Below, piece after piece: positions 33,383 through 45,222 of a stretch of 64,000 bases of DNA (its first letter is position 1; every line of letters begins with the position of its first letter). The DNA comes from Serinus canaria (Eukaryota > Chordata > Aves > Passeriformes > Fringillidae): assembly GCF_022539315.1 (NCBI RefSeq), contig NC_066342.1, positions 10,971,402 through 11,035,401 of the forward strand. Reading direction: 5' to 3'. The position numbers and the translations under genes were made by a program. The notes beneath the pieces are model-generated. The model ran no database searches. It saw only the letters and a program-made list of their open reading frames with translations, and was not told the origin of the DNA.

Positions 33383-33699
33383 TGCATATAGGTAAAGCCT
33401 TATAAAATAAGGGCCTTGTTACCCTTGTAAAATCATGTCTCAGGCCTGCTACTTAGGCTAAGTAGATGGGAACTATGGGAGAGTGACTCAGCTGGAATAG
33501 GGGTAGAGAGATGTGAGAGACATGCTGCATGACTGCTGCATGTCCACATCGTGGTGTATGGTGGTTGGTTGACTTGGGCTTGTTGTGCCTTAAAACTATG
33601 TAAATGGGTAACCAGCTAACTGCTTAAAAAGACTTGGTTTTTGCAATAAAGGGGCTCTCCTTTGCACCTGCCTGGGGACTGTGTCGCTTTATTTCGTAC
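33383..33699 (+). mobile_element. Short solo LTR in ERV-C pol
   Basis: A block of about 317 bp between repeated AGTCAGTAT sequences, starting TGCATATAGG and ending TTTCGTACA, with AATAAAG near 33,646. It is small and resembles alpharetrovirus- or ERVK-type LTRs in layout. Pol resumes after it. Confidence 0.7.
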
Positions 33700-34330
33700 A
33701 AGTCAGTATTGTTGGAAAAAGATGATGTGTAGTTAAAAGTAACTAACTTTCTGAATCTAGCAGTGTTTTTAGAAGTTGACCTGGAAACAGGGGAACCAAC
33801 CCATGATTGCTTGTAGACCATTGAACTGGTGTACTCCAGTTGAGATGACCTACAGGACACTCCCTTGGAAAAAGGGGATTTGGAACTCTTTGTGGATGGG
33901 AGCAGCTTTGTGAAAAATGGAATCCAAAAAGCAGGGTATGCAGTGGTAACTCAGCATGAGATAATAGAAGCCAAAGCCCTAACCCCCAACACATTGGCTC
34001 AGAAAGCAGAACTGATTGCACTGATGCAAGCATTAGAGCTTGCACAGGAGAAGATGCTAAATATTTGAACTGACTCAAAATTTGCTTTTGGAGTGGTCCA
34101 TGCCCATGGAGCCATTTGGAAAGAGAGGGCTGTTAACCTCTCAGAGATCCCCAGTGAAACATGGAGAAATAATACAGAGATTGTTAGAGGGAATGCAGTT
34201 ACCTTGAAAGGTGGCAATAATGCATTGTAAAGCTCATAAATTTGGAGAGACCCCAGTAAATACTGGAAATTGTCTGGCTGATAAAGTGGCCAAGGAGGCT
34301 GCTGGTGGGAGCACCCTATTAGCCTTACCC
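33700..34330 (+). pseudogene. pol: ERV-C RNase H
   Basis: LELFVDGSSFVKNGIQKAGY (about 33,880) carries the first catalytic Asp, AELIALMQALELAQEK the Glu. After a stop at 34,066 comes TDSKFAFGVVHAHGAIWKER. Here the Asp-Gly pair and the tryptophan that are altered in ERV-B are intact, which makes ERV-C a useful reference for the changes in ERV-B. Confidence 0.85.
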
Positions 34331-34990
34331 AAGAAATATCAGCATTTGGACAAGGATGTTGCCAATTATCAGGCTGAAGAAGAGAAACTGGCAAAATTGT
34401 TAGATGCTGAAAAGAGTCCTGAAGGACAGTGGATAACACCCAGCAAACAGGTAATAATTCCCCAAAATCTTATAAGGAAAATCACAGAAAAACATAAGAT
34501 AACTCATTGGGGGATAGAGTCTATGGTAGAAGCAGGGAAGCCTCAAGTGTTGAGCACACCAATGACTGGTATCATGAAAAGCATTGTTAAAAAGTGCCAG
34601 ACCTGTTAAAAGAACAATACACACCAAATTATACGGCCTATACCTGGGATTGCTAAGAAAGGAAATAGTCCAGGAGACTACTGGCATATAGACTTTGCAG
34701 AGCTTCCACATCAAAATGGATACAGGTATTTATTGGCACTGGTAGATACTTTTCAGGATGGCCAAAAGCTTTCCCTTGTCACACCAACAAATGTAGGGAG
34801 GTGATAAAAGCTTTGTCGAAGGAAATTATCCCGAAGTTTGGAATGCCAGTGGGAATGTCATCAGACAGAGGTTCACACTTCGTTGCTAATAGTGCAAAGC
34901 CCAGTTAAAATGTTAGGGGTGAAATGGAACTTGCACGCCCCATGGAGACCTCAGTCCAGCAGGAAAGCAGAAAGGATGAATCAGAGTGAA
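34330..34990 (+). pseudogene. pol: ERV-C integrase (truncated)
   Basis: EKHKITHWGIESMVEAGK and KSIVKKCQTC form the zinc-binding part, WHIDFAELPHQNGYRYLLAL the core start, and SSDRGSHFVA the second catalytic Asp. Coding fades near 34,990, before the end of the core, and an ERVL-type LTR fragment follows. One frameshift lies near 34,755. Confidence 0.8.
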
Positions 34991-34999
34991 CTAAAGAAA

Positions 35000-35303
35000 A
35001 AATAGTCAATCTCTATTTCCCATTAGCGGTGATGTTTGGACACTTCCTGGGAAGCAGGTCTGAAGCACACCTAATGGTTTCTTTGGAAGGCAAACATTGA
35101 GGAATCACAAATGCCCCCCTTTCCTCCTCTCTTCCTTAGCTTTATATATCTGAGCTGATGTCATATGGTATGGAATGTCCCTTTTTCAAATTTGGGTCAG
35201 CTCGCCTGGTTGTGTCCCCTCTCAGTATCTTGTCCACTCCCATCCCTTTGATGGGGGATGGAATGTCCAAGGGACAGTGCTTCTCAGCTGGAGCCAAAAC
35301 ACT
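35000..35303 (-). mobile_element. ERVL-type LTR fragment, minus orientation
   Basis: GATGTCATATGGTATGGAATG and the GGGTCAGCTCGCCTGG region are the reverse complement of the LTR family seen at 46,297 (GGACAGGTGACCC; CATATGACATCATG). On the minus strand it would begin TGTTTTGGCTCCAGC at 35,303. Confidence 0.7.
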
Positions 35304-35385
35304 GGTCTGTTATCAAAACCCATCCAGCTACTAATGCAAAGTAGAGAAGTGTAAGGGCTGTGAACTTTACTTCAGTCAGACACAA

Positions 35386-35480
35386 TACAGTGCTATAGCT
35401 AAAAGAATTTTCCAACATCTTTCCCCACTACTGCATGGACTTGTTCTTAAGGAAATATAACTTGTTCAACAGCAATAGCT
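35386..35480 (-). repeat. Inverted partner of the repeat at 29,665-29,755
   Basis: Reverse complement similarity to the dispersed repeat left of ERV-C. Family not recognised. Confidence 0.5.
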
Positions 35481-35523
35481 ACCAAAGTGAATAATAGTTT
35501 TGTTCTCAAACTTTCAAACTAAG

Positions 35524-36933
35524 TGTCATGGTTTGAGAGGAAGTCAGATTTTTGGGATGCTGTGGTCAAACCAATAGGTGCTCAGATTTGAATATTGGCA
35601 CCTAGTGTGGCCACTGAGGACATAGATACACCTATGAGAACACAGGAGGGTTAAAAGCTGAGAACTCCCAGGGGGAAGCTCTCTCTTGGTTCCGGTTCGT
35701 GAAAGAGAACAGACCTCCCCTGCCTGGCTCTGAGCTGGGCGGGGGAAGGGAAGCCATGCAGCTGGAGGAGGTAGGCCAGGGCCTTGGACAGAGAAGGGAG
35801 GTGAAGGCCCCTGCAAGATAAAAGGGTGGAGGAGCACTGAGAGGCTTCGGGCAGCCCACCCCACCTGCCAAGGGAGAGAGAGAGAGCTGGTGTCTGTGCC
35901 ATCTTGAAATTTGATAGCACGGCCAGCATGAAGGAGAAAGGGGGGGTGCTGTGAGAAGGTGCCCTGCAGGGCAGCCGTGGGAGTTCTGGACAGGAAAAGC
36001 CTGAGACTTTTAACCCTTTTCTTGGATGATGGGAACCTTACAAATGCTGATTCCTCCTGGAGTTGAATGAGAAGAGAGATGGAGATGAGATAAGAGGAAA
36101 TGGGCCATGAGAGAAGTTGAAAAGAATCTAGTTGGGAGGAGATGATGGAGTGGCCTTTGGCTGGACTTTTCTTGTATAGCCATGGACAGAACCATTTTTC
36201 CTGTGACACAGAGACTGCATTTAGGGGGGAGGCAATGGCTTGGAGCCAAGAGAGTGCAGTGATATGCAAAGGAGTGGCGTGAACAGAGACGACGGGTGAG
36301 GAGGGTGGTGGTGGTACCCTCCGTCTTCAGGGAAGAAGAAGAAGAAGAAGATGATCTCTGTTCTCGAGACCCCTTGGCCCCAGGGGGTGAAATTTGGGGG
36401 GGACAGGAGTCCCAAAAGTGAGCGACTGTGCTCTTTTTGGAACTGGGCAAAGCACCCTTTAAAAAGGAAAACCCTAGAAGCAGCTCTGGTCCATGTGCAG
36501 TGGTGAGAGCACTGGGCATGGAAGGAAGATGTCACGATGGCAAAATTATCCCTGGGTAGTGCCACGTGTGACATGGAAACACAAGAGGTTTCAACTGTGT
36601 TTCCAGGGGAAGCCTATGGCACAAGAGGGACTCCTCTCTCCTTGATGAACTGAGAATTGATTATCTAAAGGGTGGTGCTGGACTGAGAGTGGGTGATCTG
36701 AGGGGTGGATGTATTGGAAATTTGGTGGGGGGGGGAGGAGGAACGTTTTTGGAAGGTTTTCATCCTGAGTTCTGTGTGTTTCTTTTACAGTTTTAGGTTA
36801 ATAAAGTTTTTCCCCTTTTATTCCTAAGCTGGAGCCTGCTTTGCTCTATTTTTGATCACATCTCACAGCAGACACCAGGGAGGAAGTATTTTCATGGGGG
36901 GCACTGGCATTGCGCCAGGGTCAAACCATGACA
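35524..36933 (+). mobile_element. Solo LTR with 13-bp terminal inverted repeats
   Basis: The 1,410-bp unit starts TGTCATGGTTTGA and ends TCAAACCATGACA, perfect 13-bp inverted termini. Flanks CTAAG and CAAAG may be a 5-bp duplication with one mismatch. AATAAAG near 36,800 and the GCCTGCTTTGCTC and CTCACAGCAG elements place it with the ERVL-type LTRs. A (GAA)n run is at 36,331-36,349. Reverse-strand open frames here are shadows. Confidence 0.88.
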
Positions 36934-36939
36934 CAAAGT

Positions 36940-37684
36940 TACTGACCCAAATTGAGGCCAGGATGGAAAAATTACCATGACCATAGCCTACTGTCTTGTG
37001 GGCCTATAAACAGCAGTCTAAAGTGAGAGCCTGTCTAAGGTCGGAAATGGGGGTGTGTATTCTATTCCTATCTGATGGGGCAGTTATCTTCTGTTAATTG
37101 GGCAGTTTTCTTTATCTCTTCCATAACCAATCCTCCCTCTGGGAGATATCTTCTGTTAATGGACCATTGAGTCTCACTGCATGACCGATAAAATTACATC
37201 ATCCCATTGTGAGAAGCTCAGCCCAGAGGGAGGAGCCAAGCATTCCTAACTGGATATAATCAGAGATCTAGAAGACCACAGGCAGCATTTCCCACTGGAT
37301 TCCCAGAGGAAGACCAGGCCCATCTACACCACCACTGGATCTTCAGAGGAAGACTACACCCTTCTACAGAATCACTGCTCCAAGAGAACCACATCTGTCA
37401 CTCTAGAAGGACTGCAACCACCATTTCAATTGGACTGCTAACAACACCCTGACCAACAGGGTGTCAGGTCGTATTCTGACTCTGTCAGTGTTGTTTTGGT
37501 TTACTGCATTGTTTTTGGGGTTTTTTTTCTTCACTAATAAAAACTGTTATTCCTGCTCCCATAGCTTTGCCTGACAGCCCCTGAAGTTCAAAATTATAAC
37601 AATTCGGAAGGAGGGGGTTTACATTTTCCATTTCAGGGGAGGCTCCTGCCTTCCTTAGCAGACACCTGTCTTTTCAAACCAAGA
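36940..37684 (-). mobile_element. LTR5-like solo LTR, minus orientation
   Basis: On the minus strand the unit starts TGTCTTGGTTTGAAAAGACA (37,684) and continues through a block with CTGACAGAGTCAG. The ATGATGTAATTTTATC region and the end near 36,945 also agree with the zebra finch LTR5 family as I remember it. Confidence 0.75.
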
Positions 37685-38200
37685 CAGAGCCTTTGAGCTT
37701 TCACAGACCGCAGTGGGCTACAACCAGCAATCACCCACTGAGTGGAGTCTTTCAGAGTCAGCAAACTCAAATTTGCTATACTTGGAGGATTGCCAAATGA
37801 TGACAGTGGATCCTGGGCTGATACTCCCACTCCTCGAGGCTCAACCCTTTGCCCACTGAGAAGATGCAAAGGCATCTGAAGTGAGTATTTCACTGAATTA
37901 GATGGGAATTTTTCACAGGTATCTTGTATAGACACTTTATGTCTGTGTGCGTGAGAGTGTGAATATGCTATAGCAAATGTACCAGGAATGCTTCTCTCCT
38001 AGATTCTCAAGTTCATTAGATTTGTAAGTTAGGCCTGTGAGTTACTGTTGTGGTAAATTCTATATGAATCGTTTGCTAAATTCTTTGACTTAAGTAATGT
38101 GAAAAATGTTTTTGTGATTCATGTCAATTGGCAATGGAATCAGCAAATGCTTGTATCTGTTATGTCGAAAATGGGTGAATTCCCTGGGATGGCTACAAAG
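37685..38200. other. Unclassified stretch next to LTR5-like element
   Basis: No gene is supported; the minus-strand open frame at 37,633-37,935 overlaps the LTR and shows no family features. Possibly retroviral internal remnant. Confidence 0.3.
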
Positions 38201-38670
38201 AACAGTTTTGAAACTTTCTGACCGAATAGCCAAATAAAGCATCAAAATAGAAGAAGTATAGTAAAGAGATGAGGTAGCAAGACAAGTGGTGCTTAGAATA
38301 AAATAGAGGAAGTTGTGGTAAAGCTAAGAGATATTGCAACAAAGCAACTAAATGCTTATGTATAATAAGAAGCTTGATGCACTTGTAAAAATCATGTAGC
38401 AGATACCAGTGTAAGGCCTCCCTCCAGACAACCACAAGATGGACAGGAAGCCACTGACCACCCAGAAAGATTATGAAACAGCTGATTCCAGCTTATTGAT
38501 ATTTGCTGATTTGGACTAACCAAGCACATTGGAAAATGCTTTGTAGGTTTAAAAACAGTATATCTATTTTGCTGAACTTGTAAGTGGTGTGTGTCGTTAG
38601 TGGAGCGGTGACTCCCCGGCCACCCAGCGCTGCTTGCTTGCTTGCTTTAAAATAAAAGATATAGAAATAA
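38200..38670 (+). mobile_element. Probable LTR remnant
   Basis: AAAATAAAAG near 38,648 after a GC-rich stretch (CCCGGCCACC) and a (TTGC)n run (about 38,629-38,644) resembles an LTR R-U5 region. Borders unknown. Confidence 0.35.
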
Positions 38671-38759
38671 AATTTGGTTTGGCTATCAAAAGTTTATATC
38701 AGTAATTGTTTAAGTTAAATGATGTTAAGTGCTGCTAAGTTTAACTTAAATTAAGTGCT

Positions 38760-39351
38760 GTTGGGCCTTTAGATCGTATTCCTTTTTATCTTTACCCTTT
38801 CCTATCCTTTTGTCTGCTCCCCCCCCCAGCCTCCACATAGATAATTTTGGGTTTATTTTCCTTTTGATTGATTGATTTTGGATTTTTGTTTGGTTTTTTT
38901 CTCTGTGTGTTTTATCCATCTACTAAGTAGTAGAGTGAACCTTGCCACAAACTTTGTCATGCTGTTGTTTTTATGTGAAACCTGTTTTTGTTGATACCTT
39001 TGCCAGTGATTCTTCAAGTGACCTTAAAACACTCATTCACAACAGCTCTGTACACTCCATTCCCTCCATTACACAGTCAGCCACCCCCTGCCTTACCTGC
39101 CCTGCCCATCCTTCCTAAGGAGCCTGTAACCACCCACCATTTTGTAGGTAAAACACCTTCTCTTTCTGTATACTTTTGCTATCAATATTGCTATTGTTAT
39201 TGTGTGTGTCTTATTCCATTGTGTTGTGCTTTCAGTAAATCGTTATCTCAAACAATAGTCTCTGCTTTTGTCCCTCCCTTACTGGGTGGGGTGAAGGAAG
39301 GGGAGTGGCTTATTTGGAGTTTAACTTCTGGCTGGTGTTAAAACCAGCACA
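38760..39351 (+). mobile_element. ERVL-type LTR 3' remnant
   Basis: The end GGTGTTAAAACCAGCACA (to 39,351), preceded by GGAGTGGCTTATTTGGAG, resembles the 3' end of ERVL LTRs. The upstream T-rich part is consistent but not diagnostic. No coding. Confidence 0.45.
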
Positions 39352-40949
39352 CTCACCAAATAGGCATCAAGTGATCACCTGCACTAACTTGCTCAGCAGT
39401 TCTGCCAGCAGTACCTGTCAGTGTGTGTGTGGTAACACTTACTGGCATTGATGTAGCATGCAGCAGTTAAATGGAGAAACAACAGCCCCTCCTGTACCTG
39501 CAGATCTCAGAGTGTCTGTGCCAGTAAGGTTCTGAAGGACAGAATACACCTGAGATGTTCCATGTCCATTTGGCCACATTTTCCACAGCTAGTTTAAATG
39601 CCTTCCTTCTGCTGAGTCACATAACACATGCTGCCATTGGAAATAGGGAGAAAGAACCCAGGAGTCCAAATATTACTCCCAAATCTAGACCAATATAAAA
39701 GGCTTTTCTGTCACTGAAATCTTAGTGACAGAGTTGTGAAATTGTTGTTATCACCTCCTCAGCCCAACAATGGCAAGTTGGGCTGGTGAGGACACTGTTG
39801 TTCAGTTTGTCACGTGAGGGGAGAAACAGAGTTTTATAGGGCAGATTTCATAAGCAGTCAGTTACTAGATAGCAAATGTAGGCAATCTAATTGCCATTAG
39901 GTCAGGAGGCAGGAGAGGGGAAAGCATCTGTAGGCCACTGAAGACATTACTGACACTATAAGACTTCTACAGGAAAAATGTTACTGTAGAAATCTATATA
40001 GCTGTGAGTTACTACCAGAAAACTGATATGCATCTTCTTTCTGGAAAGCAAACTACCTTTAAAGTTTTTAAACCACCTTAGTAAGTTTGGGGCTGACTGT
40101 GGACATGTTCTACACCAGTTTATTCCAAACACTGGATTTACAAGAAAGTACAGGTTCATGATATTTCTTTTACTAGATCTTACTGAAGACATTCTGATGA
40201 CACCATCATCCACACAGGGGTATCCATGAACACGGTGATATCCAAAGTGTGCTGCTACCACTGAATGATACTTGGTAAATGCTTGAGGTGACATTTGAGT
40301 CAATCATAAGACTCTTTCTCAAGTAAACAAACATTTAAGCCAGAAACGTGACGTGAAGGAAAAAAAAGAGCAGATTTCCACAGCAATCTTCAGAATAGGA
40401 AAGGCTAACAAAGCACACAATCTCAGCTTTCTGACCTTAGCTTCTGAAAATCTAGAATAGTCAAATACTAGCTTTCTTTGCCATGAGAAGCAATCAGGAT
40501 AATATCCTTTCCCCAGAAGTCTTATCTTTGTTTATTGAAGCTAAGTAATAAATGGTTTTCTGATCTTTGAATTTTTTGAGTTTTTGTTTTTTTCTTGTTT
40601 TTAAGAATTCCCTAAAGAAAGATGAAGAGATTTATTTTTGTTGAAATGAACTGTGCAAACCCCAAGATTCATCAGTGTAAGGCAATATTACTCCAGATAC
40701 CTAAAAACTTATCATCTGTCTCTTTTCAACCTGTGAAGTCTCTCATAAGAGCCTGAAAACTGATCTGAGGTTCTTGCATACCTCAAGCTGAGACTGATAC
40801 AGATAACCATCCCACAGCTTGTGGAGTGCAGGATTTGATGAAAGAAGTGAGAGGTACAGTCTGCCTTGAAACAGGTCATTATGATTGACCTTGGCTTCCT
40901 CTAGTAATTGATCAAGCACCTACAAAATGTCATTTGAGGCAAAGGAAGG
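39352..40949. other. Sequence without recognised genes
   Basis: Presumed ZSWIM6 intron (if the gene continues leftwards). The minus-strand frame 39,956-40,303 has no recognisable domain and does not match ZSWIM6. No repeats of clear family. Confidence 0.5.
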
Positions 40950-41140
40950 GAAAATGGGAGGAATGACAAGAAACCTCTCAAGGCCATGGAAAAGATCTGC
41001 AAAAGCAAGTCCAGAGGAGGGCCACATGGATGGTTGCTCTGAGCAACCTGATCTAGTTGAAGATGTCCCTGCTCATTGCAAGGGGGTTGGACTAGATGAC
41101 CTTTAAAGGTCCCTTGCAACCCAAACTATTCAATTATACT
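40950..41140 (+). mobile_element. CR1 3' fragment
   Basis: GAGCAACCTGATCTAGTTGA and GGTTGGACTAGATGACCTTT plus an ATTATACTATT tail are the avian CR1 3' end in plus orientation, 5'-truncated. Confidence 0.85.
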
Positions 41141-41423
41141 ATTATTTCTGGCAAGCAGAATAATTTTGCTCTCTAGCCATCCCCACATATACTCCCAAAC
41201 CCATTGCACTGGTCCTTTTTTACCCCTGAACAGAGGAATGCCCTTCAGCCAGCTGCTCCAAGCTCTCTCTTCCACTCAAATTGCACAAAGGGACTGCACA
41301 GATCCTTGCTCTGTATTTACCAGTTAACTGTGCTTTACATCAGAAAACAGAATAAAAAAATTCCAGACAAAGCCCAAAGAGGGTCTTTGAGAGGCTCCTC
41401 AGTGACTTAAAGAGCTGTACCTA

Positions 41424-41663
<240 letters not shown>

Positions 41664-42115
41664 TCACCAAAACAGAACAAGCTTCCAAAACATACAGAAA
41701 TGCATTATAATTGAGCTTGCCTTTGCTACAAAATAGTACAATGTTTCAGTTATGCCCATTTTAATTTTAAAAACTTTCCATAATGAAATTACATGAACAA
41801 AAGATGCAAGACCACAAATTCCCCTGGTGCCTGATGGTGTTAGTGTAGTACATGGCTAAAAGTCATCTTGATTTGTGAATTTCAGAAGTGATTTGTCTAC
41901 TCCTGGTTTTCCCAGTCTATATTGTGTCAGAAGAACTAAAAGCTGTCTCATCAGCCTCAAATCAAACCCATCTGGCTACTATGTAGCTAGTTTCACCACT
42001 TTTCTAGAAAATTAAGTGACAGGTTTAAGTCAGTTCAGTTTGTTTTTCCCATTTCAAGCTCCTGTCAGGCTGCGATTTGAATTCCTAAACACAAGTTTTA
42101 TAATCTGTTTATTTA

Positions 42116-42358
<243 letters not shown>

Positions 42359-42552
42359 TCATTATTATATTAGGTTACTCATAAGCAAAACTAAAGCTGC
42401 AAGAACACTTGACCTTGTTTATTAAATGTGCAGTTTTGGGTATAAAGATATTGGAAAACCACTTCTTTTCTTGGGGAATCTTAAAAGTCCATTTGTCAAA
42501 CATGCTTACATCAGCAGGCATCTGTAAGAATTCACAGGACAATTAAGTCATT

Positions 42553-42820
42553 GTGCTGGTTTTGGCTGAGGTAGGGTGAATTTTATTCATGGTGGCTAGT
42601 ATGGGGCTATGTTTTGGATTTGTGGTCTTTGCTGATTTTGCACTGCCAAGCTGGCAAGGAGGCTTGGGGCGCATGGTAGGTTGGGAGGAGACACGGCCAA
42701 GACAGGTGACCAAACTGACAAAAGGGATATTTCAGACCATATGGCCTCATGCTCATTATATAAAGTGAGGGGAAGGAGGACTCCTCTATATAGCTTTATA
42801 TATTTAAAAGTAAAATACAT
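42553..42820 (+). mobile_element. ERVL-type LTR fragment in ZSWIM6 intron
   Basis: TGTGCTGGTTTTGGCTGAGG to about ATTATATAAAGTGAGG is the 5' part of the LTR family also present at 46,297. It lies antisense to the gene and its 3' half is missing. Confidence 0.8.
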
Positions 42821-43814
42821 ATAATTTCCCTAGCTGATTTTTCCAAGCACAAAAGGGGGAGAAAAAAACGCGTTATTAAATAGTTTCAACAAACAGGAAA
42901 AATCCTAACTAACATAATGCAAAAAGGATTATTAGGTTATGAGTAACAGCAAATGGACAAAGATCATGAAAGGAAAATTTCCTGTCACTCTGAATTTCAT
43001 TGCCAGCGTCTATGTTCCTTTGCTATGAAAAGAAATGCTGTTGTGAATTGGTGGCTTTCATGCAATTTTGGCAAGATTAGGGAACATTATAACAAGCACA
43101 AGCAGATTTAGCATTCTTCACTTTTTTGCCCTTTGAAACATCAATTATTTAGTTAGGTTTTAGCAAAGCTACTTTGTGATTAAACATCACCATTAAAGGC
43201 TAACTCACAAAGCCTGGGTTGAAATTCAGGCTTAACAGGGAATCAGCCAAACAAAGCAAAACATTTGAGTTCATACTCCAAGTGAACAGTCAACTAGGTC
43301 ACTGCAGATCCACATTTTCCAAGGCTGTACTCCATATGTTTCAGTGCTGCAAGCAGAGAACTGTAGACAAAAGTGACCATCAAGGATAGCACACCCTATC
43401 CTTGCAGCCCTGAGGTGCATGCATGAAAGGACTTATGGTCTCAAATTGTATTGATTTCACACTGAGTGTTCCACACACTAAAAGAAAATTTAAAAAGAAG
43501 AAAAAAAAAAAAAAAGAAATTGCAACAGATGATGTTGAATGCAGAGGCAAAATACTCCAGAGTTGCCATCATGGGTCAATGACCTATGTAGACTGACACT
43601 AAACACTTATGTCTGGAGAGCAACTAGCTGTCGTCTTGGGAAGTTAGCTTCTTTCATAAATGTTCAAGTGAAGAAAGAAATATGTTCGACTTCTAAAAGC
43701 ATGAGCAGCCATGCAGATTTCTATGTGGAAACATTTTACCCATGCCATAAAGGAAGAGATGGTTAAAATTCCCTCTTCTGATCCATTCCACCTCACAAAC
43801 GTGAGACATACATT

Positions 43815-45222
43815 TGTATTGGGTTTGCACAGCCAGATTTTGGTAGTGGAGGAGCTACAGGGGTGGTTTCTGTGAGAAGCTGATAGAAGCTTCCACAGCA
43901 TCTGGCAAAGCCAGTCCCTGGTCGCTCCAAAAATGGATGTGCCACTGGTCAAGGTTGAGTCAACTAGAAATGGTGGTAACATATTTAAGAAAGAAAACCA
44001 GAAATTGTTGCACAGATGTAATTTCAGCCAGAGAAGAATGGGGTGAGATAATGTGAGAAGAACAACTCTGCGGACACAAAGGTCAGTGAAGAAGAAGGGG
44101 GAGGAGGTAGTCCAGGCACCAGAGCTGGGATTCCTCTGCAGCCCGTGGTGAAGAACACAGAGAAGCAGGCTGCTCCCCTGAAGCCCATGGAGGTCCATTG
44201 TGGTATTGTCCACAAGGGTCCCAGGATGAGGGAAGAGACGAGAAAGTTGACTCCATGTATCAGAAGCTTGATTTATTATTTTATGATAGATAATATATTA
44301 AAACTATACTAAAAGAATAGAGGAAAGGATTTCATCAGAAGGCTCAGCTAAGAACAGAAAAGGAATGAATAACAAAGGCTTGTCTCTAACCGAGACAGTC
44401 TGGGCAGGTGAACTGTGATTGGCCATTAATTAGAAACAACCAGATGAGACCAATCACAGATCCCCCTGTTGCATTCCACAGCAGCAGATAAGAATTGTTT
44501 AAAGTTTGTTCCTGAGGTCTCTCAGCTTCTCAGGAGGGAAAAATCCTTAGGAAAGGATTTTTTCATAGAACATGTCGGTGACAGTCCATGGGGATGCAGA
44601 GATCGACCCAAAACTCATGCAGGAGCCCCATGCCATATTAGGTGGATGCCTGAGAGAAGGCTATGACCTCAAGAGAGACCCGTGGAGACAGGGTCCCACA
44701 CTGGGGCAACCTGTCCTTGGAGGACTGCACCTCATGGAAGAGTGACCCACACTGCAGCAGTTTGCAGAGAACTGTTGCTCATGAGATGGACTCACATTGG
44801 AGAAATTCGAGGAGAACTGTCTCCCATGGGAAGGACCTCACAGTGGAGCAGGGGAATGACTCCTCTCCTTGAGCAGCAGGAGAAGACACAGGTGATGAAC
44901 TGACCATAACCCCCATTCCCTGTCTCCTTGTGCTGCTGGGGTAGGAGGCAGAGCTGAAAGAAGGGAGAGTTGTGGGAAAGGTACTTTTAAGGTTTTATTT
45001 TACTTCTTATCCTGCTCTGATTTTGTTAGTGTAATAAATTCAGTGCATATCTCTACACTGAGCCTGTTTTGCCCATGATGGTATTTGATGAGTGATCTCT
45101 CCTGGTCCTTATCTCAACCCATGAACCCTTTGTTAAATTTTCTCTCCCCGTCCAACTGTGGAGGGGAGTGAGAGAGTGGCCTTGGTGGGTGCCTGGTGTC
45201 CTGTCAGTGTCAACCCACTACA
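43815..45222 (+). mobile_element. ERVL-type solo LTR in ZSWIM6 intron, with nested ERVK LTR
   Basis: Starts TGTATTGGGTTTGCAC, ends AACCCACTACA, exact 5-bp duplication ACATT (43,810-43,814 and 45,223-45,227). AATAAATTC near 45,033. Same family as 24,956-26,040. The ERVK LTR at 44,199-44,583 interrupts it, so the ERVL insertion is older. It lies antisense to ZSWIM6. Confidence 0.9.
44199..44583 (-). mobile_element. ERVK-type solo LTR, family 1, nested in ERVL LTR
   Basis: A 385-bp unit TGTGGTATTG to GGTGACA with exact 6-bp duplication GTCCAT (44,193-44,198 and 44,584-44,589). By eye it differs from the copy at 1,922-2,307 at roughly 4% of positions, indicating recent activity. Confidence 0.92.

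Larger units (their letters stand above)
29918..34990 (+). mobile_element. ERV-C: deleted gammaretrovirus-like provirus
   Basis: A 5' LTR, a primer-binding-site-like sequence, a gag remnant, RT, RNase H and part of integrase run on the plus strand. The coding is related to ERV-B (shared cysteine-bearing gag segment, RNase H and integrase type), so both belong to one lineage. Gag jumps to RT near 31,550, so capsid, nucleocapsid and protease are missing. Integrase ends near 34,990 and env and 3' LTR are absent. Two LTRs are nested inside (32,450-32,957 and 33,383-33,699). Confidence 0.85.

Noticed and set aside
35544..36574. Several long minus-strand open frames (up to 241 codons)
   Set aside because: They lie antisense within an LTR with clear termini; low-complexity Ser/Pro-rich readings.
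39956..40303. 116-codon minus-strand open frame between CR1 and LTR remnants
   Set aside because: No recognisable domain, no splice context and no match to the missing ZSWIM6 exons.
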